A stretch of DNA of 64,000 nt from Bolinopsis microptera (GCF_026151205.1 NC_087084.1:8357394-8421393); one strand, 5' to 3'; positions 1 to 11,517 are shown, counted from the first letter of the stretch. Notes: generated from the letters alone by a model not told the origin. Numbers and translations are program-made.

Positions 1-120
1 GGCTGAACTGTGTCACGTGACGATTGGAATGTGTTACGCGTGCAATCTCACCGATACTGATACTGATACTGATATCAGTGATAGTAACACACTCATCCAG
101 TAAGGTTTAATTTGCTGGGC

Positions 121-478
121 TGGCCTCCAGCTCGCCATTTTTGAGATTTAATCGAATCGAGGATGTTCAAAGGGTGCAGGATGTTCAGCTCGACAAAATA
201 ACGGGGGAACTTATATCGTAGGCCCTAAGATGACTTCTTCAGGTCCAGTCTTAATTCTTTTCCTTAAATTGGAAGTAACTCACTAGCTGAAGTAGCACTT
301 AATTGTCGGATTAAAACTTGTGAATCTGACCTCCAGCTCGCCATTTTTGAGATTCAAGCAAATCGAGGATGTTCAATCGGTGCAGGATGTTCTGCTCGTC
401 AAACTACCGTTGGAGATTATTTGATAGGCCCTAAAATGACTCGTCCAGATCCAGTCTTAACTTTCATTTTCAATTGGA
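121..478. repeat. Two diverged copies of a ~150-bp unit
   Basis: Copy 1 (about 121-272) and copy 2 (about 327-478) share long stretches, including CTCCAGCTCGCCATTTTTGA, the segment around GAGGATGTTCA, GGTGCAGGATGTTC and TAGGCCCTAA. They differ at scattered positions, so this is an old tandem duplication. No coding potential is seen. The unit may belong to a larger dispersed repeat that starts before the window. Confidence 0.7.
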
Positions 479-729
479 CAACTAATTTAATATAATAATA
501 ACTAATATGATATAATGCTTTTGGACACGAAGAGAAATACGTACAGCGTAAGGCTTGAAATCTTCGTTAAACTACATCATTAGATTTAGAGCCTGTAAAA
601 ACATTTAACTTTAAGATAAGCTAAGCACCCTATCAAGTGAAATTCATATATAATCATCATAGTTTATTAATAATAATATATTAATAGTATAAACTGTAAA
701 CTATAGCTGATGTTGTAGGTTTAATATAA

Positions 730-908
730 CCTACCAGGACGCGCGCCGAGTTTTAACGGGTGATACTCCATACTCGTGAAATATCTGTTCCATATATTTA
801 TTGGGACCGTCGACGACTCCAACTCGGCGCACGTCCTGGTAGGTGTAAACCTACAAGCCGAGTTGGACTCGTCGACGAAACAAATATTTTTCGAGTATCA
901 TCCGTTAA
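730..908. repeat. Small nested foldback element
   Basis: Three inverted-repeat pairs are nested here: 730-752 with 821-843 (CCTACCAGGACG... against ...CGTCCTGGTAGG), 753-768 with 893-908 (TTAACGGGTGATACTC against GAGTATCATCCGTTAA), and 809-828 with 857-876 (centred on GTCGACGA). The whole segment could fold into a cruciform, as in a foldback MITE. No target duplication was identified. Confidence 0.65.
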
Positions 909-1794
909 TAGCTGATGTAGCTCTGATACATGATACATCGAAATAAAATCTATAATATCTATGCAGGAGTCCTTACTGGCTGGGGCCTGTCTTAGAATTA
1001 GTAAAAGAGATGGAGACTTTTGTGTTTTGGTTTTTTGCAAAATGTTCGCCTGGCCTGGCCTCTCGTCGCGAAAATTTAACATCTCCTTTTTTTAAATTAA
1101 AGAGAAATTTGGTACAATGTAGATTTTTAGATACACTAAAAAGTTTTATTTTGTGCAGAAATGTGTTAGAATGTGTTATGCGTACAATCAGTAAACTTAA
1201 TCGCGCGAGTATAAACTCGCTGTATGTGAACTGTGAAGACGCCGCGCAATCATTTCTAGTTGCAGTGTAACTAACACCTAATACAGCTTGTCGCACACAC
1301 AGCCACGCGCACGTATTGTTGAATTAAAATTCCCAAATACAAATGTTATATATAAGCACCGGGTGGAGAGCTTGTTCACTTATCAAGTTATATTATCAAT
1401 TTAAAAATACGTGTTACATTTTGCATTTACAATTTATTAATTACCGGAGCGGGGCCAAAATTTTATGAGTTTAATAATTTTAATTTGGCAAATATATCGA
1501 TCGTTTGCGTTATAGGCATTGCTTGTATCAGTATCACGTTGCGACCCCCACGGTCGTTTCACTATAGTCCCATATCGTCCTGACGATACAGGGGAGCCGC
1601 GCACTCGTGCGCGGCGGGTCTTACAACGTATGACAAGGCATTACTTGACCATTGTTAATGATCTGGCCCGGCGCGCGCTACTTCGTAGCACGTTCCATCG
1701 GGCCATTTGGAGAAGAAAGCGGCGCGCGCTACTTCGAAGAAATTTAGACGAGTAACATCCGTCAAAGGCATTGCCATTATTTTTGATTTAACCA

Positions 1795-1797
<3 letters not shown>
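909..1797. other. Intergenic, no gene seen
   Basis: The open frames here are short and look like chance. From about 1510 to 1760 the DNA is more GC-rich and repeats the words GCGCGCGCTACTTCG and GGCATTGC. It ends just before a poly-A run, so it may be the body of a short retroposon with an A tail. No RNA gene can be supported. Confidence 0.4.

Positions 1798-1830
<33 letters not shown>
1798..1830 (+). repeat. Poly-A run of 33 bases
   Basis: An uninterrupted A tract sits directly before the 5'-truncated LINE that starts at about 1832. It could be the tail of an upstream retroposon, or the junction at which the LINE was inserted. Confidence 0.8.
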
Positions 1831-1831
<1 letters not shown>

Positions 1832-1834
<3 letters not shown>

Positions 1835-4800
1835 TATGATAAGTATGATGTATTGTGTTTTAACGAAACTAACTGCACACTAGAAAAATTGCCTAACGGA
1901 ATAAACGACATCACATTAAATGGATTCCATGAACCGTATATCCAAGATCCCATCCGCACATCGGGTAAAGGTGGGGGGCTTGCCATATACATACACAAAC
2001 GTGTAGCTGACTCTGATAAAATTGATATTTTCAATCCCAACCCTGAACCCTCAAATACTAGCGGCGAATTTCAATTTATCAAGATCCACCAGTGTAAAGG
2101 ATATAATAGAACAAAGATAATTGGAAATGTTTATCGCTCTCCCGCTAGAAAACCTGAAGCATTTCTTGAAATTTTTAAAAGTACGCTTCACAACCTGGGA
2201 AGACACTCTCGCAAACATATGACGTTACATGGAGATTTTAATCTAAATTTACTGAAGCACAGTAGCAACCAGGCATGTCAAAGCATTATAGATATTGCAT
2301 CCTCTTACGGTTTCATCCAAATTGTATCACGTCCAACTCGCATAACAGACCACAGTGCCACGCTTATTGATCATATCTACACGAACAATCTTGAAGATAC
2401 AATAAGCTGCAACGTATTAACGACAGATCTGTCGGATCACTTAGCGATAGTTACAACAATTAATCTTGATAATACATCCACCAGCAGTTACCGCTCCGCA
2501 TCTTATAATCAAAATCCAACACAAACCAACGTACGTAGTTTTAATGAGGCCAACAACCATAAATTTAGAGATTTAATAATGGAAGAAAATTGGTCTGTAA
2601 TACTAACAAATACCCCTGATGCTAACCAGCAGTTTGATTGTTTAAATTCGGCTTACAACAGGATTTATAACGCTGCCTACCCGACAAAAAGACAGTCCGA
2701 GCGCAGACAAAATGAACGTGTTAATCCCAAACCATGGATACTGCCCTGGCTTGAAGAAGCTATAGAACGTAAAAATCAGGCATATCATGATTTTGTTAAG
2801 GAACCAGTTGATAGGAACCAGCTAAAATATGACCGTTTGAAAAAGTTTTGCACCAAACACGTTGACAAAGCCAAAAACATACACTACAAAAAATTCTTTG
2901 AACAACACAAAGATAATTCTAAGAAGCAGTGGCAGATGATTAACGGACTTCTGAATAGGAAACCAGCCAAACCTACATCGATAAAACTGTCGGACGAAAA
3001 CGGACAAGTCAGCACTCCGGCAGCAGTAGCAGAAAAATTTAATGATCACTTCTCAAACATCGCTCCAAAAATTAAATCTGAAATTAGTAGTAGGACCACT
3101 TTCGATCCTGGTGGGGCCCAGGGGACACTACGTAACCCTTCTCCAAATAGTATCTACATAAAACCAGTCACAACTACCGAAGTTCAAGACGTTATTAACC
3201 TATTTAAGAATAAAGCTACTCTTGACACCAAAATCCAACCACTCAAAATTGCCAACAGCTGTCATAATTTTACCACTGTATTGGCCCACGTTGTTAACAG
3301 CTCGTTCGAACAAGGGGTCTTTCCCCAAGCCTTGAAAACGGCAAAAGTAGTTCCTGTACATAAAGGTGGATCTAAAACTGACATCAAAAATTACAGACCG
3401 ATATCTCTACTTGCCACTTTCTCAAAAGTCTACGAAAAGCTTATGCACAATCGAGTCATAAATTTCTTGGATACCTACAATATACTTTGTGAAAATCAAT
3501 ACGGCTTCCGCCCAGGTAGGTCTTGTGAACATGCACTTCTTAATGCTAAAGACAGAATCCTCAATTCAATGTCTAAAAAGCAAGTTACTTTGCTCCTCTT
3601 GATTGACTTTAGCAAAGCCTTTGACCTTGTGGATCACTCCATACTCCTGAATAAGCTCGAGCACTATGGCATAAGAGGTCTAGCTTTAAACTGGTTTAAA
3701 TCATATCTTATGAACAGAAACCAGTTTGTATCAATTGGATCCTCTGAATCCTCAGCCAATCCAATTATTTACGGTGTACCCCAAGGTTCAATTTTGGGAC
3801 CTCTCCTTTTTATAATCTACATAAACGATCTTCCTCAAATATCAGAAATAGCTAATTTCATCATGTACGCAGATGATGCAAACATTTTCCTAACAGGAGA
3901 AAATATAAACGAGGTTTATGATAAGCTCAAAATTCTTAGCGATGTCTTAGTTAAATGGGTAGATAACAACGGATTAGCTCTAAATCTTAAAAAACCGAAT
4001 TATATGATCTTTTCTCGACAAAGAAACCTCATTTATCGCGATGTAGTAATTTCTGGTGTCACAATCGAAAGAAAAACAGAAGCCCGTTTCTTAGGTGTTA
4101 TAATAGATAACAAACTGAACTGGTCGCAACATATTTCTGCCATGAAAATGAAAATGGCCAGATACATTGGAGTCATGTACAAACTTAAAAAATATTTGCC
4201 TCTGGAAGCACGTTTACAAATATATCACAGCTTTGTGCAGTCTCACCTTAATTACTGCTCCCTCGTCTGGGGTTTTGCTGCCAAATCCCATATAGAAACA
4301 CTATTTGTTAAACAGAAAATGGGTCTTAGAGCAATACTACCAGGTTTTGTTAATTACTGGTACAAAGATGGTACACCACCAGCAAGTACCAAGTCTGGTT
4401 TCTATGTACACAAAATATTGACAGTTCAAAGTATCATCGTGAAGAACGCATTAGTTTTTATACATAAGCTAAAAAACTTCCCAAGTCTAGTGCCTCCCTC
4501 TATAAAGAAAACAATACCTAACAGTGCACCAATATTTAACGTCGCCGATCCGGATTCGAGTCTTACAACTTTATGGTCAGATGAATACGGTAAACACCCT
4601 TACAATAATTCAGTATTCTACAAAGGTCCACTATTAGCAATAAACAGATATAGTGTCGCAGCAACTTCCTTGCCAAGTCTATTCAACCTTAACATCTACA
4701 AAAGGTGCATAAAAAACATGCTCATTGATCAACAAAACGAGGGCATTGCAGACGAATGGCCTAACTTTATGTTATACAATAAAACGGGACTAAGGAAATC

Positions 4801-4846
4801 AGAGCGCAACATCAACCGTAATGCTAATAATAACTCTGTCCCATAA
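1832..4846 (+). CDS. 5'-truncated LINE ORF2 (APE endonuclease + reverse transcriptase)
   Basis: This is one open frame of about 1000 codons. The N-terminal part is an apurinic-type endonuclease entered in mid-domain: it has the NET catalytic motif close to the start, GDFNLNL near residue 130 and SDHLAI near residue 195. A basic linker follows, then a LINE reverse transcriptase with LLIDFSKAFD, GVPQGSILGPLLF and the YADD active site near residue 670, and a thumb/C-terminal part ending in a stop at 4844-4846. The order EN-RT and the RT motifs are typical of the Jockey/CR1 superfamily. There is no starting Met: the frame continues upstream to the poly-A run, so the copy is 5'-truncated. The 3' untranslated part runs to about 5190. 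The RT frame is intact, so the insertion is fairly young, but without its 5' end it is probably immobile. Confidence 0.9.
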
Positions 4847-5710
4847 GCACGCCATCACAGAATCAATTTCACTGCATACCATCTCAGTTACACTGCCATC
4901 AATTCGCCAGCAAAAACGGCATGACGCTATGCGACTGATAACTTTTAGTTAAATTTTAAAAATTTTGGAATAGCTAGCTAGCAGTAGCTATGCGCCTGTT
5001 TCCACTCTAACAAATCTAAAAGCATATTAATATGATAATTTCAACTAAAGGCAACTTTATATGTGCTCAGCTATGTTTTGTTTCGACAAGCTCTATTATA
5101 TACATTTTAATCGTTTTAATGAGATCTAATCTTGTATGAGTTTTGAGTTTGAATTGATAACACTTATTATATATATTATTTTTTGAGTAAACATTGGCTG
5201 GTACTTCGGGCCGGTCCCCAACAAAAAAATATGCTTTTGCGGCGCTGGGGGCGCGCCCCACTTGCTCTGCAAATGCAAGGATTTTGGTTGGAGTAACTAT
5301 TATAAGGTAATAAATCTCAAAACCGATGGTGATTGAGCGCGGCTCCACGAACATCGGCACAGTGGGGCCGGTACTCGGAGCAAAGCACCCGGGTGGTATT
5401 TTGCGGAATACTGTCCGATTTGGCAGAAAAATTTACAATAGGCCTTGTTTTAGGTCCGCGTAAAGTTGTCGGTTACCTAGCTTGACTTTCTTTCTGTTTT
5501 TATAATAAAAATCTTAATGGCCATCTGTTATGACGGCGTTTTGGTGAATTAAAATAACTCCATTTGAAAACTTCACTTTAATCAACAACTTTTTTGGAGA
5601 GTTGCTGAAACGTATGTTTAAGATTATAGCTTGTAAGTGCATCTATGATTGTCCTGGAAGATCATCGTTCAGTAAAGTGACGCTTATAGATATCTATAAG
5701 GTCCGATAAG
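4847..5710 (+). other. LINE 3' tail, then unassigned sequence
   Basis: The first ~340 bases are the AT-rich 3' tail of the preceding LINE. From about 5210 to 5400 a GC-richer block (GGGGGCGCGCCCC palindrome, GGCGCTGGGG) looks like part of a dispersed repeat. No gene is seen. Confidence 0.4.
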
Positions 5711-6941
5711 GTCCAAGGGTGGTGTAAAGACATCAAGATGCTAGCTGATATTGCAGAATCTGAGCCTCAAGCAGCCTACTCAGCCTACATCTCTGGCATC
5801 CAACACAGATGGAAGTTTTTTCAAAGGACTGTTCCTCACATCTCTGAAGCCATGGAGCCGCTAGAACATGAGATAAGACAAAAGCTTCTGCCAAAGATGC
5901 TGGGCAAGGAGATCTCAGACTTAGAGAGGGACGTGTTAAGTCTACCAATAAGATTGGGAGGATTGGGCATTGGTAAACCCCACGAGGAATGCCACTCTGC
6001 GTACACAGCTTCCAAGCTACTCACCACCGAGCTTACAAAGGCAATAGTGGACCAACAGGAAATTTACACTGCATCCAGTAATCTAAGCAAATCAGGGAAA
6101 GAAATGATCAAAAATTTGAAGAACTCCGAGCTCCAAGCCAAGTTTAACGCTATAGCTGAAAGATGTGGCACCTCCTCCAAGAGAGCACTACTAGCAGCAA
6201 GAGAAAAGGGAGCATCCAGTTGGCTTAACACATTGCCACTTCAGCAGTATGGCTACACTCTGAACAAAGAGGAGTTTCGTGACAGCGTCTGCTTACACTA
6301 CAGCTGGTGGATACCAAACACTCCCATCACTTGTGGATGTGGGAAAACAAGTGACCAGAAAACATCTTGACCACCTTCTCACCTGTAAGCTAGGGGGCTA
6401 CGTGATAATGACCCACAACAACATCAGAGACACATTGGCAAATCTCCTTCGTGAGGTATGCCATGATGTGAAAGTCGAACCCCAGCTACAGAAGGTAAAT
6501 GAGGGTGACTGCCTCAACCCCAAGACTATAAAAGGTGACCAAGCTCGGCTTGACGTATCTGCTAGAGGAGTTTGGACTCCATTTGATAAGACCTTTCTTG
6601 ACATAAGGGTTTCACACCCCAATTGCTTATCAAACAGGACCAAAACTCTTCAAGAAGTATACGAAGAGAACGAGAAGGAGAAGAAGGATGAGTACTTGGA
6701 GAGAGTGTTGAATGTAGAGAAGGCCACTTTCACCCCAGCTGTATTTCTCACAACTGGAGGCATGTCCAAAGAATGTAAGCGATTTGTAAATAGATTAGCA
6801 GACCTCATCGCCAGGAGAAGGAAAGAGAGGTATTGCGATGTGGTAAGACATGTGAGGACAAGAATAAGATTCGCAATGTTAAGAACCACACTCATTGCTC
6901 TACGAGGGTACAGAGGGAAAAAAAATGGACAGCAAATATGA
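5711..6941 (+). pseudogene. 3' fragment of a LINE with restriction-like endonuclease, frameshifted
   Basis: Two overlapping frames (to 6370, and from about 6350 to 6941) together read as the C-terminal part of a LINE polyprotein. The first frame carries the post-RT region (WCKDIKMLADIAESEPQAAY, then LPIRLGGLGI) and the first half of a CCHC-like zinc motif (CGCGK). The second frame continues with HLLTCKLGG, then HNNIRD, VEPQL, ARLDV and FLDIRVSHP. This matches the R2-type layout CCHC-(R)HN-EP-(P)D-D of a PD-(D/E)XK restriction-like endonuclease. It ends RGYRGKK and stops. The frame change at about 6345-6370 and the loss of everything before the RT C-terminus mark it as a dead 5'-truncated copy. 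A second copy of the same 3' end lies at 23306-25770. Confidence 0.8.
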
Positions 6942-7125
6942 GAAACCACTATCAGAAGTCTCTTATAACCTCATCCCTGCCCCTATGATGGAGTAGATGT
7001 GTATATATTTGATTTTTGATATTTCATATTATATAATATTGGTAGCAGTGGACAATTTCCGTTACCTCTGTATTGTGCTCTGCCAATTGCAACACTTGAA
7101 TTAATTTATTGTATATATGTTTTAA
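6942..7125 (+). other. 3' untranslated region of the RLE LINE
   Basis: This stretch matches 25571-25765 almost base for base in places (CTCATCCCTGC, ATGGAGTAGATGTGTATATAT, ATTGGTAGCAGTG, GTGCTCTGCCAAT). The two are copies of one LINE family's 3' end. The match fades near 7120, which sets the element's 3' boundary. Confidence 0.75.
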
Positions 7126-7244
7126 TACTTTCAACACTACTATATAACAAATAATTTGAGGACCCCTAAACTGCCACTTACTCAAATTTTGTCACTACCC
7201 CCCGTGACTACAGTTTAAGACCTGCTCCCCAACAGGATCTTCTT

Positions 7245-8651
7245 GTGATGCCCCCAAAGATAGATCATATGGAAATTAAAGTGGCCGGGTCGGTGTCTTC
7301 GAATTATGTACCATTACAGGATAATGACAATGTATTAAAAGATCCTCGACAGCTTGAGGAAAATGGCACTTGTTCAAACTGTGCAGTTGAAAAAGCCCAA
7401 GTTAAAGATGAAACGGTATGTTGTATCAATTGTAAAAAGTTGTTTCATGCCCTCTGTGTGGCTCCTGTTTCAAATGACTCAAACAGTGCTAGGCCCAAGT
7501 CTAAGTCAATGCCCAATAATCCCTGTACCAAGTCTTTCTACACAGCTTTTGTACAAAACAGTTCGAACAAAAGTAAAGAACAACATATGGGAAACTTTCT
7601 CTTTATGTGTGATCCTTGCTTTACACATCATCAAGTGAAGCAGACTAGCACAACTAATGATCATGTTCAGGTACTTGACAACAGAGTAACACACTTAGCT
7701 AGTGATGTCACAGAGATTAAGAAATTATTGGAGAATGTAATTGCTGGGAAATCTATTAACCATTCCCCTGTTGATAATCTCATCTCGACAGCCAAAGCAC
7801 AGTGTACCTTGAAACCAGCTACTGATCAGGGTGAGAACGTGTGGCTCGATGAAATAAGAACAAAATCCTTGCTGGTTGTTACAAAAGGTGCTAATGTTCC
7901 ATGTAAAGATCTAGAAAAGACAGTGGTTGATAATGGAATCCAGGTTCATAAGCAATATGTTGATAGTAATGGTGATCAAGTACTCATATTACCAACCCAA
8001 GCTTCACGAGATAATCTGAAGACAGAGCTGATATCATCAGGTATAGCTGCTAATCAACTGAAAGAACCAAAGCAAAGATATCCCACTATCTCAGTTGTTG
8101 GTCTACCTAAGGATTTTAGTAGAGATCACAAAGAAGAGATAAGGAACACCATCCTGAAGCAAAATCCTTACATTTCTCACTGCCTCAAAGCAGACTCTTC
8201 ACTGTTTGATGTTCTGTCTGTGAAACCTCTCCGTGCAAACCAAAATATCAAACAAGCCATCATAAGGTTGAGTGATAATATTAGAATTGCTATACGAGAT
8301 AATAATAACAGGTTGTTCTTCGGTTTACTGTCTTGCCAAGTGTATGACCAACTTTACATAAAGAGATGTAACAAGTGTCAAGGCTTTGGTCACTATTCTA
8401 AGACTTGTAAAAACGAAGTGTATTGTGGTTTCTGCGCCGCCCCTGGACATGAAACTCAACAATGTGATAATAAGGACAACAATTCAGAGGAGAAAAATGA
8501 TCTAATGCCCACATACTGTTGTATCAACTGCAAAAAGTCTGGCTCACCTGATGATTTATGTAAACATGCTGCATTTTCTACTGAGTGTCCTTCTTACCGG
8601 GTTCAGCAAGAGAAACTTAAAGCCTCCCTATCTTATTATTCAAAAAACTAG
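7245..8651 (+). CDS. LINE ORF1: zinc-finger/PHD-like nucleic-acid-binding protein
   Basis: The 468-aa protein has an N-terminal PHD-like cysteine cluster (residues ~42-70: CSNC, CCINCKKLFHALC, then CDPC near residue 124). A short coiled region follows (near residues 145-165, LDNRVTHLASDVTEIKKLLE), then a central domain that may be RRM-like (residues ~280-365). Two zinc knuckles lie near the C terminus (CNKCQGFGHYSKTC and CGFCAAPGHETQQC), followed by a further cysteine cluster. This is the layout of CR1/L2 ORF1 proteins, which coat element RNA in the ribonucleoprotein. The first ATG of the open frame is at 7248 (ATGCCCCCA); TTG/GTG starts just upstream are not credible. It ends 20 bases before the next frame. 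Confidence 0.8.
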   Translation: MMPPKIDHMEIKVAGSVSSNYVPLQDNDNVLKDPRQLEENGTCSNCAVEKAQVKDETVCCINCKKLFHALCVAPVSNDSNSARPKSKSMPNNPCTKSFYTAFVQNSSNKSKEQHMGNFLFMCDPCFTHHQVKQTSTTNDHVQVLDNRVTHLASDVTEIKKLLENVIAGKSINHSPVDNLISTAKAQCTLKPATDQGENVWLDEIRTKSLLVVTKGANVPCKDLEKTVVDNGIQVHKQYVDSNGDQVLILPTQASRDNLKTELISSGIAANQLKEPKQRYPTISVVGLPKDFSRDHKEEIRNTILKQNPYISHCLKADSSLFDVLSVKPLRANQNIKQAIIRLSDNIRIAIRDNNNRLFFGLLSCQVYDQLYIKRCNKCQGFGHYSKTCKNEVYCGFCAAPGHETQQCDNKDNNSEEKNDLMPTYCCINCKKSGSPDDLCKHAAFSTECPSYRVQQEKLKASLSYYSKN

Positions 8652-8671
8652 TTTCCTCCAAACCAAAGAAA

Positions 8672-9538
8672 TTGCATCAACTTCGATATATGATCTGGAA
8701 TGCTAGAAGTCTTAATAATAAGTGTGACGACATTATGTGCTTACTTCAAGATCATGATGTAGACGTTGCTATTGTAACTGAAACATGGTTATCTGACCAA
8801 GCCAATACTACAACAGCAGTTATAAAATCATATGGCTACAGTATTGTTCATGATTTCAGAGCAAACAACAGAGGTGGTGGCACTGCTCTGATTTACAACA
8901 TGGCATTACATTTCTCTGTTGTTAATTTGAAAGTTCCGAACCTGACAACCTTTGAATTCATCGCTGGATCTATAAAGTGCACTCCTGACATGAAGATCCT
9001 TGTCCTATGCATCTATCGAACTGGCCCTGTCTCAAAGAAGTTCTTTGAGGAACTTGATGACTTATTGGGTTCTGCAAGTCTGAAAAGTGACTATATAATA
9101 ATTGGAGGAGATTTCAATATTCACACAGAGTCAATTACTGTAAACTCAACTGAACTGCTGCAGACCACCTCATCTTATGGTTTCAAGCAACTTATTGAAA
9201 ATCCGACCCACATGAGTGGAGGAACTATTGACCTGCTCTTTGACCAGAGTAACTTGATTGAAACGTCTACAATTGAAATCCTGAAAAACTGTACCCTGAG
9301 TGATCACTTCCCCATCATATTTGCCACCAAGAAGTTTCAAACTAACCTCAAAGCTCCTAAAACAATCAATACTAGACAGCTTAAAACCGTGGATTGTGAT
9401 CAGTTGGCGATTGATTTACTGATGTGTTCCTCTGACTATGAATTGGCAGACTGCTTTGTTGAATCTTGTGAACAATTTTTCCAATGCATTGGTAGTGTCC
9501 TCGATGAACATGTGCACCTTTGGTCCAAAAGACTATAA
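8672..9538 (+). CDS. LINE ORF2 N-terminal part: APE endonuclease (frameshifted from RT)
   Basis: The 288-aa frame carries the apurinic-type endonuclease that nicks target DNA for target-primed reverse transcription. Visible motifs are WNARSL near the N terminus, ETW in the E box, the GGGTAL loop, YRTGP, GGDFNIH and SDHFPI (catalytic SDH). The reading frame runs into a stop at 9536-9538. The RT domain continues in another frame whose first codons overlap this end, so one small indel at about 9505-9535 separates the two halves of what should be one ORF2. The frame has no separate start with a convincing context. Confidence 0.85.
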   Translation: MHQLRYMIWNARSLNNKCDDIMCLLQDHDVDVAIVTETWLSDQANTTTAVIKSYGYSIVHDFRANNRGGGTALIYNMALHFSVVNLKVPNLTTFEFIAGSIKCTPDMKILVLCIYRTGPVSKKFFEELDDLLGSASLKSDYIIIGGDFNIHTESITVNSTELLQTTSSYGFKQLIENPTHMSGGTIDLLFDQSNLIETSTIEILKNCTLSDHFPIIFATKKFQTNLKAPKTINTRQLKTVDCDQLAIDLLMCSSDYELADCFVESCEQFFQCIGSVLDEHVHLWSKRL

Positions 9539-11517
9539 GCTTTGTTCCCCATGCTCCCTGGTTTGATTCTGAGTACAAAGATCAAAGGAAACTTAGAAGG
9601 AAAGCCGAGAGAACTAAGCATAAAAGTGAGGAGAACAGGATACTCTTTGAAGAGATCCGAGATGAAACAACAAACATGGCTAATCTTAAAAAACAACAGT
9701 ATTATAAAGGTTTACTTGACAAAAATCAACATGATGTTAAAGCTATATATAGCATTGTCAATCGTGAGCTTGACAGACATCAGAATACTCCTCTCCCAGA
9801 ATCAGAAGATTTTTCAAAACTTTGCAGTGATTTTAATCACTATTTCAATGAAAAGATCAAGAACATTAGGAAAGATTTCCCCAGCATAGAAGATTTTGAT
9901 GTTGATAAACACATTATGAATCAACAGAACAATTCCAACTGTGAAGGTCGGTTATATGAATTTGAACCATGCACAGAGGATGAGCTGTCTGAAATAATCA
10001 AAGAAAGTGGAATCAAGTGTGCACCATCTGATTTTCTTCCAACAACTGTCCTCAAAGACAATATCACAAGTTTCATTCCTGTCTTGTGCAAACTGGTGAA
10101 CCAGTCTCTAGCTAAGGGCACATTCGACGGTTTGAAGACTGCTGACATTATTCCTACCATCAAGGACCACAAACTTGATCCAAATGACTTCAAGAGCTAT
10201 CGACCTATATCTAACCTCTCTTTTCTGGGTAAACTCATCGAGAGAGTTGTGCTGAAAAGGTTAAATGAACATCTGGCTAAAAATGATCTCAATGTTCCAC
10301 AGCAATCTGCCTATAAGAAGTTCCATTCTACTGAGACCATCTTGTTAAAAGTAACAAATGACCTACTGCTGGCATGTGATAGCAAATCCTCCACTGTTCT
10401 CATGATGCTCGATTTATCTGCAGCCTTTGACACAGTGGAACACAGAAAATTACTCAAAATTCTTTCTGAAGAGATCCATATCGGAGGTACTGCTCTTAAA
10501 TGGTTCAAGAGTTTCCTGGTAGGCCGCACTCAAAGAACCAGAATAGGCTCTTCTACTAGTGATACGATCATTCTAGAATTTGGTGTACCTCAAGGTTCTG
10601 TGTTAGGACCGGTGCTATTCAACATATACATCAGATCTCTGTATAGGACCATCGAGAAATCTGGATTCAATGTGCAAGGATATGCAGATGACCACCAGGT
10701 ATATAAAACTTTCAAACCTTGTGATCAGGTAAATGTTCTGGGCATCCAAATTGTGAATTGCGCTAGGACCATACAGCGCTGGATGGTTGAATATTGCCTT
10801 CAACTTAATCCTGGAAAAACACAAATACTTATCATCGCCTCACCTCAAGTTCTTAACCAGGTCAGTATAGGGGGAGTTAAGCTATCAAATGATACCTGTA
10901 TCAGATTTGTCAGCACAACAAAGAACCTTGGTGTTCAAATTGACCATCATCTTACTTTTGAGCCTCAAATCATGTCCCTCAAAAAGCATTGTTTCAGACT
11001 CCTTAGGAATGTAATAAGGAGAAAATATCTTTTTAGTAAAGCTCAGCTCAAGCTTATAATTAACAGCATCATTGTCTGCAAATTGGACTACTGCAATGCT
11101 CTTTATTATGGAATTAGTGACAACCTCATCCACCAACTCCAACTCGTTCAGAATGCAGCTGCTAAAGCTATAGTAGGACTATATAAATATGATCATCTAG
11201 GAGACACTCTGAAAGACCTTCATTGGCTGCCTATTAGTTACAGAATTCAATATAAGTTATTGCTTCTTGTCTATAAATGTCTTAATGGTATGGGACCAGA
11301 TTATTTAAGTGATATGTTTAAATATGCCAATTATAATCATCTTATCTATTTGACTGAACCAAGAGTATATTCACAGTATGGAGAAAGATCGTTTCAGAAG
11401 GTTGGCCCTAAATTATGGAATGAGCTGCCTCTTGAAATTAAGAATTGCATGTCACTGGAATCTTTTAAAGTGTATCTGAAAACGTTTCTTTTTAAACGTG
11501 CTTTTGATATTAATTAA
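9520..11517 (+). CDS. LINE ORF2 C-terminal part: reverse transcriptase
   Basis: The 665-aa frame begins in the EN-RT linker (PHAPWFDSEYKDQRKLRRKAE) and contains a complete RT: SYRPISNLSFLGKLIERVV, LMMLDLSAAFDTVEH (motif A), FGVPQGSVLGPVLFNIYI (motif B) and YADDHQVY (motif C). The C-terminal region (LDYCNALYYGIS, LQLVQNAAAK, LHWLPISYRIQYK) is characteristic of CR1/L2-like LINEs. It stops at 11515-11517, about 200 bases before the (ATT)n tail. All catalytic aspartates are present; the only damage is the upstream frame change. Confidence 0.9.
   Translation: MVQKTISFVPHAPWFDSEYKDQRKLRRKAERTKHKSEENRILFEEIRDETTNMANLKKQQYYKGLLDKNQHDVKAIYSIVNRELDRHQNTPLPESEDFSKLCSDFNHYFNEKIKNIRKDFPSIEDFDVDKHIMNQQNNSNCEGRLYEFEPCTEDELSEIIKESGIKCAPSDFLPTTVLKDNITSFIPVLCKLVNQSLAKGTFDGLKTADIIPTIKDHKLDPNDFKSYRPISNLSFLGKLIERVVLKRLNEHLAKNDLNVPQQSAYKKFHSTETILLKVTNDLLLACDSKSSTVLMMLDLSAAFDTVEHRKLLKILSEEIHIGGTALKWFKSFLVGRTQRTRIGSSTSDTIILEFGVPQGSVLGPVLFNIYIRSLYRTIEKSGFNVQGYADDHQVYKTFKPCDQVNVLGIQIVNCARTIQRWMVEYCLQLNPGKTQILIIASPQVLNQVSIGGVKLSNDTCIRFVSTTKNLGVQIDHHLTFEPQIMSLKKHCFRLLRNVIRRKYLFSKAQLKLIINSIIVCKLDYCNALYYGISDNLIHQLQLVQNAAAKAIVGLYKYDHLGDTLKDLHWLPISYRIQYKLLLLVYKCLNGMGPDYLSDMFKYANYNHLIYLTEPRVYSQYGERSFQKVGPKLWNELPLEIKNCMSLESFKVYLKTFLFKRAFDIN

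Noticed and set aside
1519-1755. Arginine-rich 78-aa frame
   Set aside because: Produced by GC-rich repeated words (GCGCGCGCTACTTCG) just before a poly-A tail; no family resemblance.
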